Positions 18,288-26,424 of a DNA stretch of 64,000 nucleotides are shown here, in pieces (position 1 is the first letter of the stretch; each line of letters begins with the position of its first letter). The notes below the pieces were generated by a model that saw nothing but the letters and a program-made list of their open reading frames with translations, had not been told where the DNA came from and ran no database searches. This stretch comes from Nocardioides baculatus. Lineage in GTDB: Bacteria; Actinomycetota; Actinomycetes; Propionibacteriales; Nocardioidaceae. The DNA is taken from the NCBI RefSeq assembly GCF_016735675.1, contig NZ_JAERSG010000003.1, positions 620,001 through 684,000 of the forward strand, written 5' to 3'. The translations under genes and the position numbers were made by a program.

Positions 18288-18581
18288 CTAACCCGTGTAG
18301 GCCAGTCCCCACCCGAGCCAGGCGGCACCGCCGAGCACGGTCCCCAGCCACACGAGGGCGACGACGACGGGCAGCACGATGACCGTGCGCGGCCGAGCCG
18401 TGAACCACTGGATCGCGAGCAGGAACGCCACCACCCACACGACGCCCAGCACGACGACGACCCACCAGGGCGTGCCGACGACCACCGGGGTCGCGCCGAT
18501 CAGGAAGGCGACGCACGCCATCCCGATCATCCCGGCGAACGGCCAGGGCGACAGGGGCTCACGGACGGGCGGTTGCGGCAC
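18288..18581 (-). CDS. Small integral membrane protein
   Basis: The 97-residue product has three strongly hydrophobic segments (about residues 14-34, 40-58 and 68-92) and almost no soluble part. It converges on panB with 4 bases between stops. No family recognised; it is typical of small conserved actinobacterial membrane proteins with no assigned role. Confidence 0.6.
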   Translation of the reverse strand: MPQPPVREPLSPWPFAGMIGMACVAFLIGATPVVVGTPWWVVVVLGVVWVVAFLLAIQWFTARPRTVIVLPVVVALVWLGTVLGGAAWLGWGLAYTG

Positions 18582-18653
18582 TCCGCCACGCTAGCCGGTG
18601 ACAACGGCGGCCCAGCAGGGGACGATCGTCATCCGACGACGCGAGGAGCCACC

Positions 18654-19175
18654 GTGAGCGAGACCCCTGCCAAGAAGACGACGGCGAAGAAGGCCGCCGC
18701 GAAGGCACCTGCGAAGAAGACCGCCGCCACGAAGGCGCCCGCGAAGACGACAGCGAAGAAGTCCACCGCCAGGAAGACGACAGCGAAGAAGGCACCGGCG
18801 AAGAAGACCCCGGCCAAGCGGGCACCGGCCAAGAAGTCAGCTGCGAAGAGGACCTCGAGCGCCGCGACCCCCACCCCGCCCGCACCCAAGCCGGTGGCCC
18901 CCGCGGCACGACGTACGGTCGCCGGACGCGCACTCGACGCGGGTGCGCAGGCGGCCAGCACGGCGGCCCTGGTGCAGCGGGTCGCTCAGGAGACCGCCGA
19001 GCGCGTCGCGGCCGGGACCGCCGCGCGCGTCAGCCAGCAGTACGAGGCGGCGATCGCCGAGCTGACCAGGACGCTGGACAAGAACACCAAGCGCGCCCTG
19101 AAGAGCGTGCGCGTGGCTGCGGACCTCGCTCAGGCCGCCTCGCCCGTGAAGGGCAAGAAGGGCAAGAAGAAGTGA
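18654..19175 (+). CDS. Histone H1-like Lys/Ala-rich nucleoid protein
   Basis: The 173-residue protein has an N-terminal half (about 1-75) of repeated AKK, APAKK and TAKK units, strongly basic, like bacterial histone-like proteins that coat DNA. The C-terminal half (about 85-160) is an Ala-rich, probably coiled-coil helix (AETAERVAAGTAARVSQQY). It ends in KGKKGKKK. The GTG at 18654 follows a GAGGAG ribosome site. It is probably a nucleoid organiser; a direct DNA-binding role is inferred from composition. Its stop abuts the stop of the convergent gene. Confidence 0.78.
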   Translation: MSETPAKKTTAKKAAAKAPAKKTAATKAPAKTTAKKSTARKTTAKKAPAKKTPAKRAPAKKSAAKRTSSAATPTPPAPKPVAPAARRTVAGRALDAGAQAASTAALVQRVAQETAERVAAGTAARVSQQYEAAIAELTRTLDKNTKRALKSVRVAADLAQAASPVKGKKGKKK

Positions 19176-19400
19176 TCAGCTGTCCGGGGTGCCGTCGGTG
19201 AGGCCGTCGCCGGAGGCGGGACCGTTGTCGTTCCACTTCGGGTCGTTGTCCCAGTCGTCGTTGCGCTCCTGCACCTTCTCGAGGGCGCGGGAGGCCTCCT
19301 CCGCCGAGGCGTAGGGACCGAGCCGGTCGGCGTTCTTGCAGCCGTCGCGACCCTCGACCGTGTGATGCGTCAGGCAGAACCAGTATTCGTTCTCGCTCAT
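19176..19400 (-). CDS. Small conserved actinobacterial protein of unknown function
   Basis: The 74-residue protein begins [17 protein letters not shown] with a further Cys in [12 protein letters not shown], so a C...H-H...C metal site is possible. The middle resembles a short helix ([18 protein letters not shown]) and the tail is disordered and acidic. This layout is familiar from small actinobacterial proteins annotated only as hypothetical. It is divergent from map, and its stop touches that of the histone-like gene. Confidence 0.65.
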   Translation of the reverse strand: MSENEYWFCLTHHTVEGRDGCKNADRLGPYASAEEASRALEKVQERNDDWDNDPKWNDNGPASGDGLTDGTPDS

Positions 19401-19410
19401 AGCCGGAACC

Positions 19411-19422
19411 TACACTCGCGTG
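19411..19422 (+). promoter_or_regulatory. Leaderless promoter -10 element of map
   Basis: TACACT (19411-19416) plus six bases leads to the second of two adjacent GTG codons (19423), which argues for that codon as start. Confidence 0.5.
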
Positions 19423-20271
19423 GTGCCAGTCGTATCCCCCGCAGAGGTGTCAGCGCGCCGCGCGGTGCCTGCCCACATCGTCCGCCCCGAGTACGTCGAC
19501 CGCCCGGCGCCGGAGCGCTTCACCGGCGACGAGGTCAAGGACGCCGAGACGATCGAGCGGATGCGCGTCGCCGGCCGGCTGGCCGCCCAGGCCCGTGAAT
19601 TCGTGGGCTCGCACGTCGTCCCCGGGGTCACCACCGACGAGCTCGACCGGATCGGCCACGAGTTCCTCTGCGACCACGGCGCCTACCCCTCGACCCTCGG
19701 CTACCGCGGCTTCCCGAAGTCGCTGTGCTCGAGCGTCAACGAGGTGATCTGCCACGGCATCCCCGACTCGCGCGTGGTCGAGGACGGCGACATCGTCAAC
19801 ATCGACATCACCGCCTTCATCGGCGGCGTGCACGGCGACACCAACGCCACCTTCCTCGCCGGCGACGTCGACGAGGAGACCCGGCTGCTCGTCGAGCGCA
19901 CCAAGGAGTCGCTCGACCGGGCGATCAAGGCCGTGAAGCCCGGACGCCGGGTCAACATCATCGGCCGGGTGATCGAGGCCTACGCCAAGCGCTTCGGCTA
20001 CGGCGTCGTCCGCGACTTCACCGGCCACGGCATCGGGACCGCGTTCCACTCCGGCCTGATCATCCCCCACTACGACGACCCGCGCTTCGACGACGAGATC
20101 CGCGTCGGGATGACCTTCACCATCGAGCCGATGCTCAACCTCGGCACCCCCGACTACGACATGTGGGACGACGGCTGGACGGTCGTGACCAAGGACCTGC
20201 GCCGGTCCGCGCAGTTCGAGCACACCCTCCTCGTGACCGAGGATGGCGCCGAGGTCCTGACCCACCCCTAG
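19423..20271 (+). CDS. map: Type I methionine aminopeptidase
   Basis: The 282-residue metalloenzyme removes N-terminal methionine from new proteins. Metal ligands are visible: Asp pair in [19 protein letters not shown], His in [11 protein letters not shown], Glu in FTIEPML and Glu in AQFEHTLLV. The N-terminal extension ([11 protein letters not shown]) is usual in actinobacterial Map. Two GTG codons at 19420 and 19423 could start it; the second is placed exactly at the predicted transcription start. The rnpB promoter overlaps its stop codon. Confidence 0.96.
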   Translation: MPVVSPAEVSARRAVPAHIVRPEYVDRPAPERFTGDEVKDAETIERMRVAGRLAAQAREFVGSHVVPGVTTDELDRIGHEFLCDHGAYPSTLGYRGFPKSLCSSVNEVICHGIPDSRVVEDGDIVNIDITAFIGGVHGDTNATFLAGDVDEETRLLVERTKESLDRAIKAVKPGRRVNIIGRVIEAYAKRFGYGVVRDFTGHGIGTAFHSGLIIPHYDDPRFDDEIRVGMTFTIEPMLNLGTPDYDMWDDGWTVVTKDLRRSAQFEHTLLVTEDGAEVLTHP

Positions 20272-20280
20272 AGTTCTCCC
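20269..20280 (+). promoter_or_regulatory. Predicted rnpB promoter -10 element
   Basis: TAGAGT (20269-20274), which includes the TAG stop of map, lies seven bases before the predicted 5' end of rnpB. Confidence 0.45.
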
Positions 20281-20281
20281 T

Positions 20282-20658
20282 GAGTGGGTCGGCCGGGCGG
20301 CCGCGGCTCCGCACTTCGGTGAGGAGTCGAGGAAGGTCCGGGCTCCACAGGGCAGGGTGGTGGCCAACAGCCACCCGGGGCAACCCGCGGGATCAGTGCC
20401 ACAGAGAACAGACCGCCGGTCCGTGCTTCGGCATGGCACCGGTAAGGGTGAAACGGTGGTGCAAGAGACCACCAGTGCGCCGGGCGACCGGCGCAGCTAG
20501 GCAAACCCCACCCGGAGCAAGATCAGACAGGATGCGTTCGAGGGCGGCCCGCCCGAGCATCCGGGTAGATCGCACCAGGCGGCCGGCAACGGTCGTCGCA
20601 GATGGATGGTCGCCCCCGCGCAAGCGGGACAGAACCCGGCCTACAGGCCGACCCACTC
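20282..20658 (+). ncRNA. rnpB: RNase P RNA (bacterial class A)
   Basis: The catalytic RNA that trims tRNA 5' ends. Conserved blocks are present in the right order: GAGGAAGGTCCGGGCTCC, ACAGAGAACAGACCGCC, GGTAAGGGTGAAACGGTGG with GTGCAAGAGACCACC, GGCAAACCCCACCCGGAGCA, and the 3' block ending in CCGACCCACTC. The ends were set by the P1 helix, in which GAGTGGGTCGG at the 5' end pairs with CCGACCCACTC at the 3' end. Its last 22 or so bases double as the attachment site of the genomic island that follows. Confidence 0.95.
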
Positions 20659-20660
20659 CC
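20631..20660 (+). repeat. attL: rnpB 3' end copy
   Basis: AGAACCCGGCCTACAGGCCG and the following ten bases match 30048-30077 except at one position (20636). Two TAGTCCGCA repeats (20703-20711, 20714-20722) just inside may be integrase arm sites. Confidence 0.8.
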
Positions 20661-20795
20661 TACAGGCCTCTGACCTGCGAAAACGTGATCACAACACCGC
20701 TGTAGTCCGCAGATAGTCCGCAAGAGAAAACTCTTCCGTCTTCAACTACCGTCGTTGATCGGCCTGAATCGCCATCGAACCGGCGCGTCCCGACC

Positions 20796-20807
20796 TAGGG
20801 TCGCGGT
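20796..20807 (+). promoter_or_regulatory. Leaderless promoter -10 element of the NERD gene
   Basis: TAGGGT (20796-20801) plus six bases leads to the GTG at 20808. Confidence 0.45.
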
Positions 20808-21725
20808 GTGTCCGAAGGTCCCGACGAGAAGCGGGCGAAGCTCCGGTACGCCGGCGTGTGCCGGGTCTGCGAAGCCGAACTGGCGGCCCGCGTGGAGGCG
20901 ATCTACGAGCGCTCAACCAAGACCGTCCGCTGCCTCGCCTGCAGTATTGATCCGCTGGTCGAGGAAGGCGCCCCGCACCCGTCACGAGACCCCTCTCCCC
21001 CGCTGGTCGAGAGGAGCGCTCGCGCAGAACCGCTGGTTGAGGAGGGCGCTCCGCGCCCGTCACGAAACCAAGATCCCCTCGACTCCGGCACGCCAGGCGC
21101 CTCAGCCCGCCGCGAGTACGAGCGCCGCCGGGCCAAGGACGAAGCGAAGGTCCGCGAGAAGCACCCCAAGCTCGGCGGCCTGATCCTTGCCCTGTCCGAC
21201 GAACGGCAACCAACGAAGGCCTGGGACACCGGTGCCATCGGCGAGGAGCGACTGGGCCAGAAGCTCAACGAGCTCGCTTCTGACACGCTCCGGGTCCTCC
21301 ACGACCGCCGCATCCCTGGCACCCGCGCCAACATCGACCACATCGCCGTCACCTCAACCGGCGTCTGCGTCATCGACCCCAAGCGCTACCCGAGCCACCG
21401 TCCGACGCTGAAGGTCGAGGGCGGACTCCTCCGTCCCCGCACAGAGAAGCTGCTGGTCGGTGGTCGCGACCGCACCAATCTTGTGGATGGCGTCCTCAAG
21501 CAGGTTGGCCTCGTGCGCGCCATCGTCGGAAAGGGCGTTCCTGTCACCGGGGTCCTCTGCTTCATCGATGCCGACTGGCCGCTGATCGAAGGATCCTTCA
21601 CGACCCGCGGAGTGGAGGTCCTGTGGCCAAAGAAGCTCTACTCGCGTCTCACGGTGCCAGAGCCACTTCAGCTCAACGTCGCCACTCTGCACCGATCCAT
21701 TGCTGAAGCCCTCCCGCCCGCCTGA
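20808..21725 (+). CDS. NERD-domain (nuclease-related) protein with N-terminal zinc ribbon
   Basis: The 305-residue protein has a C-x2-C...C-x2-C ribbon (CRVCEAEL and CLAC, residues 18-46), a low-complexity linker, and a NERD domain from about residue 140: GAIGEERLGQKLNEL, RANIDHIAVTSTGVCVIDPK (the Asp and the D-x-K core of a restriction-endonuclease-like fold) and a C-terminal IDADWPL strand. NERD proteins are predicted nucleases or DNA-processing factors and are often on mobile DNA. The linker is built from in-frame copies of a 40-base repeat (20952-20991 and 21030-21069). First gene inside the island, with a leaderless-type promoter. Confidence 0.82.
   Translation: MSEGPDEKRAKLRYAGVCRVCEAELAARVEAIYERSTKTVRCLACSIDPLVEEGAPHPSRDPSPPLVERSARAEPLVEEGAPRPSRNQDPLDSGTPGASARREYERRRAKDEAKVREKHPKLGGLILALSDERQPTKAWDTGAIGEERLGQKLNELASDTLRVLHDRRIPGTRANIDHIAVTSTGVCVIDPKRYPSHRPTLKVEGGLLRPRTEKLLVGGRDRTNLVDGVLKQVGLVRAIVGKGVPVTGVLCFIDADWPLIEGSFTTRGVEVLWPKKLYSRLTVPEPLQLNVATLHRSIAEALPPA
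20952..21069 (+). repeat. Interspersed 40-bp repeat copies inside a coding region
   Basis: 20952-20991 and 21030-21069 match at 35 of 40 positions; a partial third copy starts at 21000. The unit begins CCGCTGGT(C/T)GAGGA and ends GTCACGA(G/A)ACC. Similar sequences are, from memory, common intergenic repeats in related genomes. Here they encode a P-L-V-E-E-G-A-P linker. Confidence 0.65.
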
Positions 21726-22168
21726 CTCGCACAACCAATTCACTGCAGACTCAGCACCCAGGGTCGTCTGCCCGATGGGGCAGGCGGCGGCGACGGTCGA
21801 GACGCCCAACTCCGAAACGCGGACGGCACTGCGATGTTCGAGGCTTCATGCGGCCCTCGTCGCCGTTTTTAGCAATGGGCAGCGTCGCCTTGTTCTGAGG
21901 GTCCGTGACACCCCCATACGTCCGCACCGCCTACACTCGCCGTGTAGCTGCGGGCCGCATGTGTCCCACTTTGACGGTTAGCGCTCCGCGCATCCTGAGA
22001 ACGGTAGACAATCTGGGATCTTGTCGAGCCACACCTCAGGTTTCCCTTGGTTTGATCGTTTGCGGGACTGAGCAGCGCGGTCACGCTTATGGTGCCGGAG
22101 GCAGCGACTCGGGCTCCTGCGCCCGTGGTGAAGCCTGCTGTCGTCGACACACCACGCGGAGTTCCTCA
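21726..22168. other. Gene-free stretch between the NERD gene and the exported propeller gene
   Basis: No convincing gene, RNA or strong hairpin seen. Base composition is less GC-rich than the flanking core genome. It presumably holds the promoter of the next gene (for example TTGACG at 21971), but I could not identify a properly spaced -10 box. Confidence 0.5.
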
Positions 22169-24862
22169 ATGTCTCGATCTGCTAGCCGTCTAGTTGTGGC
22201 TGCGCTGGCCCTTGTTACGTCTCTGACCATCGCGCCGTGGGCATCCGCCGAGGACTGGACCTCGGTGCGGGGTGGCGCAGGCCGCAATCCCGCCAGCACG
22301 TTTGATCCGGGAACGTCATTCGGAGTTGCGTGGCAGTCGACCACTGTCTCACCGAGCGCACCAAGTTGCGTGGTCAAAGCCGGCGGACGCCTCTTTTCGA
22401 TGGTGGTTGCTCCGAACCCGTCGCAGGTTCGTCTTGCTGCATTCGATACGTCCGACGGCCGCGAGATTTGGACGACGGGCACCTTCGCGCCAGCAGGCCC
22501 TACTTGCCCCGCAACGGACGGGCAGCGCGTCTACGTGGGCACCGGTTATGGCATTGCCGCATACCGAGTCGCGGACGGCACTCAAGCTTGGCGCACTGAC
22601 ATGGACAACGGAGGGGTCTGGGGAGGACCTGTCGTCGCCGAGGGGCACGTCTACGCCCAAGGCCGTGACGATCTGTGCGGCGAGTACGAGGGTGTGGTGC
22701 GCGGGTGCACGTTCTCCTTCGCAGCAGAAGACGGAGCCCTGCAGTCTCGCGTCGCCGTCTCGGGGCTCGATGGTGCGCCCGGCAACAACAGCGCCCCGCT
22801 CGTGAACGCCGGCGTCGTCATCGGGCACGACCCTCAGAAGACCTACTGGAGCGCCCGAGAAGTGGTCGCCCGATCGCTCTCCGACGGCGCAGAGCTGTGG
22901 CGGGATACGCGGACGTCGCTCTACGGGCAACCGGTCGCGGACGATGGCGTTGCCTACTACCTCAGGGAACCTAACGTCGACACGCCTGGGCGCTTCACGG
23001 TTGTCGCACGCAACGTACAGACCGGTTCCGTCCTGTGGACGCATTTGCTTGGCCAACAGGAATACCCGTACGAGGTAGCCGTCTCGGCCGACAAAGTGTT
23101 CGTCTCCTATTACTTTCATCCCGACGGCAACTTCCCCGGTCAAGTGATTGCGCTGGACCGAGCGACTGGGGCCACGGAGTGGGCAACGTCTTCGACGTTG
23201 CCTGGAGCACCCAGCGGCCTCATCGTGGCCGGCAGGCGGCTCTTCGCGGGATCTCAGGTCTTCAACGTGGACACTGGAACCGTTCGTGAGCTGACCACAC
23301 CCTGGGCGGCTTCAGCGGGCTCGGCACCGGCATACGCAGACGGAACCGTCTATTACTGGCGCGCCATCAACGCTGGCGCCGCAACGCTGGTCGCAGTTCG
23401 AGACATCGCAGCACCTACAGCACTCGAGTTGAACCCAAATCCGGTCGAATTCGCGACGACAAACACGCCGAACTTCTCGTGGCGAACCGATGATGGTGAA
23501 GGGTCCGGACTGGCATCGCATCAGGTCATTGTCGAGGGCTTCTCCAGCTCTAATGTCCTACCGGGTTCGGCCACGTCTTGGCAGGCAACCCCGGTGCCCG
23601 ACGGCACCTACTCGTGGCGTCTGCGCACAACTGATCGAGTTGGGAACGCCAGCACGAGCAGTGCTAGGACGTTAGTTGTCGACACCGTGCCGCCACCGTC
23701 CTTCGACCTTTCCGTTCCATCAGGTTCGACTGTCGCGACGGAGGCCGATGCGGCGCTCCGGTGGACCCCGGCCGTAGATGTCACATCGGGCACCGTGCGT
23801 TACGAGATTCTCGTCGACGGAAATGTCGTTGCGACGGTCCCGGCAACAGCCTGCGCCACTGGTGGATGCGCGAGCGATCCCTTATCGGCTCTCACTGACG
23901 GCGTGCACACGGTGGCTGTGCGCGCAGTTGACCGCGGCGGGCTGTCCACCATGAGTCAAACCCACCAATTGACTGTCGCTATCCCGCCGACGGCTGCCTT
24001 CGGTGCTAAGCCGGGCGTGATTATGACCGGGCAGAGCGTGAATCTCAACGCCTCGGGCTCTCGCGACTTTAACGGAGCGTTGTCGCTCATTGAGTGGGAC
24101 CTGGACGGGAACGGGACTTTCGGTGACGCGCGCGGTGCAGCCGCGAGCACCAGCTTCGAGTCGGCCGGTCCGCACTCTGTGGGGCTGCGGGTGACCGATG
24201 CTGCCGGTCTCACGTCTACGACCTCGACCACGGTGGACGTGCGCCCCGCCCCGCCCCTGGGCGAGATCGGCGTTTCAATCAACAACGGGGACATCGCCAC
24301 TAACGACCCTGAGGTGCGGTTGTCTGTGGTGTGGCCACCTTTTGCGAGCCACGCCCTTGTCTCGAACGACGGAGGCTTCGGTGCTCAGGGTGGAACGACC
24401 ACGCTGCCATTGGCAACCTCGGTCCCATGGACATTGAGGTCTTCGGGTGCTGAACGCCTTCCAAAGACGATGTATGTGCGGTTCAGAGGAGCCGGGGACC
24501 CGAATGTGAACTACACCGACGACATCATCCTGGACGAGACCGTGCCCTCGCTGCAGAAGGCCGCACTGTCCGACATCGCATCGGCCAGGCGCAGCGTCGA
24601 AACGGACGAGTGGAATCCGCGCGCCGCACCCCGGTCGTACCGCATTAAGGTTGTCGGCTCTGACGTCGCATCCGGAATCTCCCGCGTTGTGGTTGCCACT
24701 AAGAAGAGCGTCAGAGGCGCCCGCACAGTGACGCTCCGTGGACGCACCCGCCTCGGGATCAGGAAGCTCGACAAGACCGTCGTGGTTCGGTCCATACGCC
24801 CGCCGCGATGGGTCTGCGTCCTTGATTCGGCCGGTAACCCTTCGAAGTGGAGGCGATTGTGA
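22169..24862 (+). CDS. Large exported PQQ-like propeller protein with Ig-like and PKD domains
   Basis: The 897-residue protein starts with a signal peptide (MSRSASRLVVAALALV, cut after ASA near residue 29). Residues about 30-410 contain repeated PQQ/BamB-like blades: FDTSDGREIWTTG, YRVADGTQAWRTD, ALDRATGATEWAT. Two fibronectin/Ig-like modules follow (DGTYSWRLRTTDRVGNAS; DGVHTVAVRAVDRGG), then a PKD domain (NLNASGSRDFNGALSLIEWD, about 630-710) and a final sandwich domain. No cell-wall anchor or transmembrane tail is visible. It is probably a secreted or surface-bound adhesion-like protein. Codon use is less extreme in GC than the neighbours, in keeping with transfer. Confidence 0.8.
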   Translation: MSRSASRLVVAALALVTSLTIAPWASAEDWTSVRGGAGRNPASTFDPGTSFGVAWQSTTVSPSAPSCVVKAGGRLFSMVVAPNPSQVRLAAFDTSDGREIWTTGTFAPAGPTCPATDGQRVYVGTGYGIAAYRVADGTQAWRTDMDNGGVWGGPVVAEGHVYAQGRDDLCGEYEGVVRGCTFSFAAEDGALQSRVAVSGLDGAPGNNSAPLVNAGVVIGHDPQKTYWSAREVVARSLSDGAELWRDTRTSLYGQPVADDGVAYYLREPNVDTPGRFTVVARNVQTGSVLWTHLLGQQEYPYEVAVSADKVFVSYYFHPDGNFPGQVIALDRATGATEWATSSTLPGAPSGLIVAGRRLFAGSQVFNVDTGTVRELTTPWAASAGSAPAYADGTVYYWRAINAGAATLVAVRDIAAPTALELNPNPVEFATTNTPNFSWRTDDGEGSGLASHQVIVEGFSSSNVLPGSATSWQATPVPDGTYSWRLRTTDRVGNASTSSARTLVVDTVPPPSFDLSVPSGSTVATEADAALRWTPAVDVTSGTVRYEILVDGNVVATVPATACATGGCASDPLSALTDGVHTVAVRAVDRGGLSTMSQTHQLTVAIPPTAAFGAKPGVIMTGQSVNLNASGSRDFNGALSLIEWDLDGNGTFGDARGAAASTSFESAGPHSVGLRVTDAAGLTSTTSTTVDVRPAPPLGEIGVSINNGDIATNDPEVRLSVVWPPFASHALVSNDGGFGAQGGTTTLPLATSVPWTLRSSGAERLPKTMYVRFRGAGDPNVNYTDDIILDETVPSLQKAALSDIASARRSVETDEWNPRAAPRSYRIKVVGSDVASGISRVVVATKKSVRGARTVTLRGRTRLGIRKLDKTVVVRSIRPPRWVCVLDSAGNPSKWRRL

Positions 24863-24869
24863 GTGAGGG

Positions 24870-24965
24870 ACGCGGGACGACGACCTCCTCACGATCGTCG
24901 ACGACGATGTCGAGCACTTTGCCGAAGCGAGTCTTCGACTCGGCGTAGTTCACCGTCTTCGTCAT
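24870..24965 (-). pseudogene. Remnant of a Phd/YefM-type antitoxin gene
   Basis: The first 32 codons read MTKTVNYAESKTRFGKVLDI then VVDDREEVVVPR, the N-terminal DNA-binding half of Phd/YefM antitoxins. After that the reading frame enters unrelated sequence overlapping the end of the propeller gene, and no toxin gene follows. It looks like a decayed toxin-antitoxin locus left at a recombination junction. Confidence 0.55.
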
Positions 24966-25015
24966 CCTTCATGAGCAGGACCGTACGTACTCGACGACCC
25001 TAAGAACATTGGGTT

Positions 25016-26151
25016 CTATGCGCCGGGCACTTCGACTCCACTCCCCTGAGGCCGCCCGAGCACAGAATCGATCGCCTCCCGTGTCCGATCGTCCGAGTCC
25101 GGCCACAGGTGGCTGTAGGTGTCGAGCGTCTCGGACGCGGAAGCATGCCCGAGGCGCGCCTGGACGGTCTTGACCGACTCGCCGTACCTGATGAGCAGCG
25201 AGGCGTAGTAGTGGCGCAAAGCGTGCATCCCGGGTCCGGTGGCTTGGTTCAGTCCAGCCACCTTCGCGACGGGACGCCAGACGTGGCCGAAGGCTTGGCG
25301 GGTGATCGGACGGCCGTCGAGGGTGAAGACAAGGTCCTCATCGCCGATGTCACGAGCTGCCAGATGACCGTTGAGTGCGTCGACGACGGTCGCCGGCAAC
25401 GGGATCGTGCGGTAGCTCGCTCGCGTCTTGAGCGGGCCGAACTCCGTGACGCGGTTGAGTCGCGTCAGCAACTGACGGTCCACGGTCACAACCGGGTTGG
25501 CGCCGAGCAGGCGGAGTCTGTTGCGGGTCAGGCCGAAGATCTCTCTCCTTGGCGCATGCCGGTACCGGCGGCCAAGGTAACCAGTGCCTTGAGGTCGTCG
25601 GGCAGGTGCTCGCGCAGCGTCTCGACCTGAGCGGTGGTGAGCGGCATGACCCGCCGACGTTCGACCCGCGGCAGCCGAGTGCCTTCGCAGGGGTTCGCCA
25701 TGATCCTGCGGTCGCGGATCGCCGACCGGAAGATCCCCGACACCACGCCGTGGATCACACCGACCGTCGCGGGCGCCAGCGGTTTGCGCTTGGCGGCCCG
25801 GTCCCCCGTGCCGAGGAGCTTGACCCACGCTTGCACCTCCGAGGGCAGGACGCTGCCGATCGGCCGGGCACCGAAGATCGGATAGACATGCCGCCTGAGC
25901 ACGCCTTCGACGTACGCCTCGCTGGTGGGTCGATGCACCTGCGCGGCGCGCCACTGCTCGGCGTACTCCTTGAAGGTGATCTTGCCGGCGCGGGGATCGA
26001 CGTACTGGCCGATGACGAGCGAGGTCGTCACCTCGTCGATCCACCGCTGGGCGTCGAGCTTCCGGGTGAAGTGCTTTGCGTGCTCCTGGCCGGCTTCGTC
26101 GCGGTAGCGCGCACGCCACCGGCCGTCCGGCCGCTTCTGGATGTTGGCCAT
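25016..26151 (-). pseudogene. Tyrosine integrase broken by a 2-base insertion
   Basis: The N-terminal part (from ATG 26151) has an arm-binding domain (MANIQKRPDGRWRARYRDEA) and a SAM-like core-binding domain, and reaches the first catalytic Arg in GTGMRQGE, then meets a stop after ERSSA. The C-terminal part continues in another frame: IFGLTRNRLRLLGANP, the His-x-x-Arg box HALRHYYAS, LGHASASETLDTYSHL with the nucleophile Tyr. The natural join GEIFGL is restored if two bases are removed from a GAGAGA run at about 25540-25546. It is the likely integrase of the rnpB island, now inactive unless frameshifting or a sequencing error is involved. Confidence 0.85.
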
Positions 26152-26179
26152 GGCTCCTCGGAACGAGGTCGGTGAGCTG

Positions 26180-26293
26180 TCAGAGAGCGCCTTGCTGCTG
26201 ACGGCGCTGCTCGCGGATGAACCGCCGTACGTCGCCGACCGTGGTGACGAGGTGGCGGCCGATCTTGAAGAACTCTGGCGCGAGGGGCGTCAC
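26180..26293 (-). pseudogene. Short remnant of an excisionase/helix-turn-helix gene
   Basis: A 37-codon frame directly upstream of the integrase reads PEFFKIGRHLVTTVGDVRRF then IREQRRQQQGAL. That is the recognition-wing part of MerR/excisionase-type DNA-binding proteins (FKIGR followed by a short helix). The first helix expected before it is missing, so this is either a very small excisionase or a truncated one. Confidence 0.4.
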
Positions 26294-26424
26294 TGCGCCC
26301 TGTGATGCACCGGTCCGAGGGCGAAGGGCGGCGACGCATCAGCTGGTGCGTTGGTCAGAGGGCCGTTAGTGGTCGAACCTCAAAGGTCAGCTGCCTGGAC
26401 GCGCGCCGAACGCTGGAGGTTTGA

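Noticed and set aside
24759..24965. A complete 68-codon antitoxin gene
   Set aside because: Only the first 32 codons resemble Phd/YefM; the rest is antisense to the end of the propeller protein gene.
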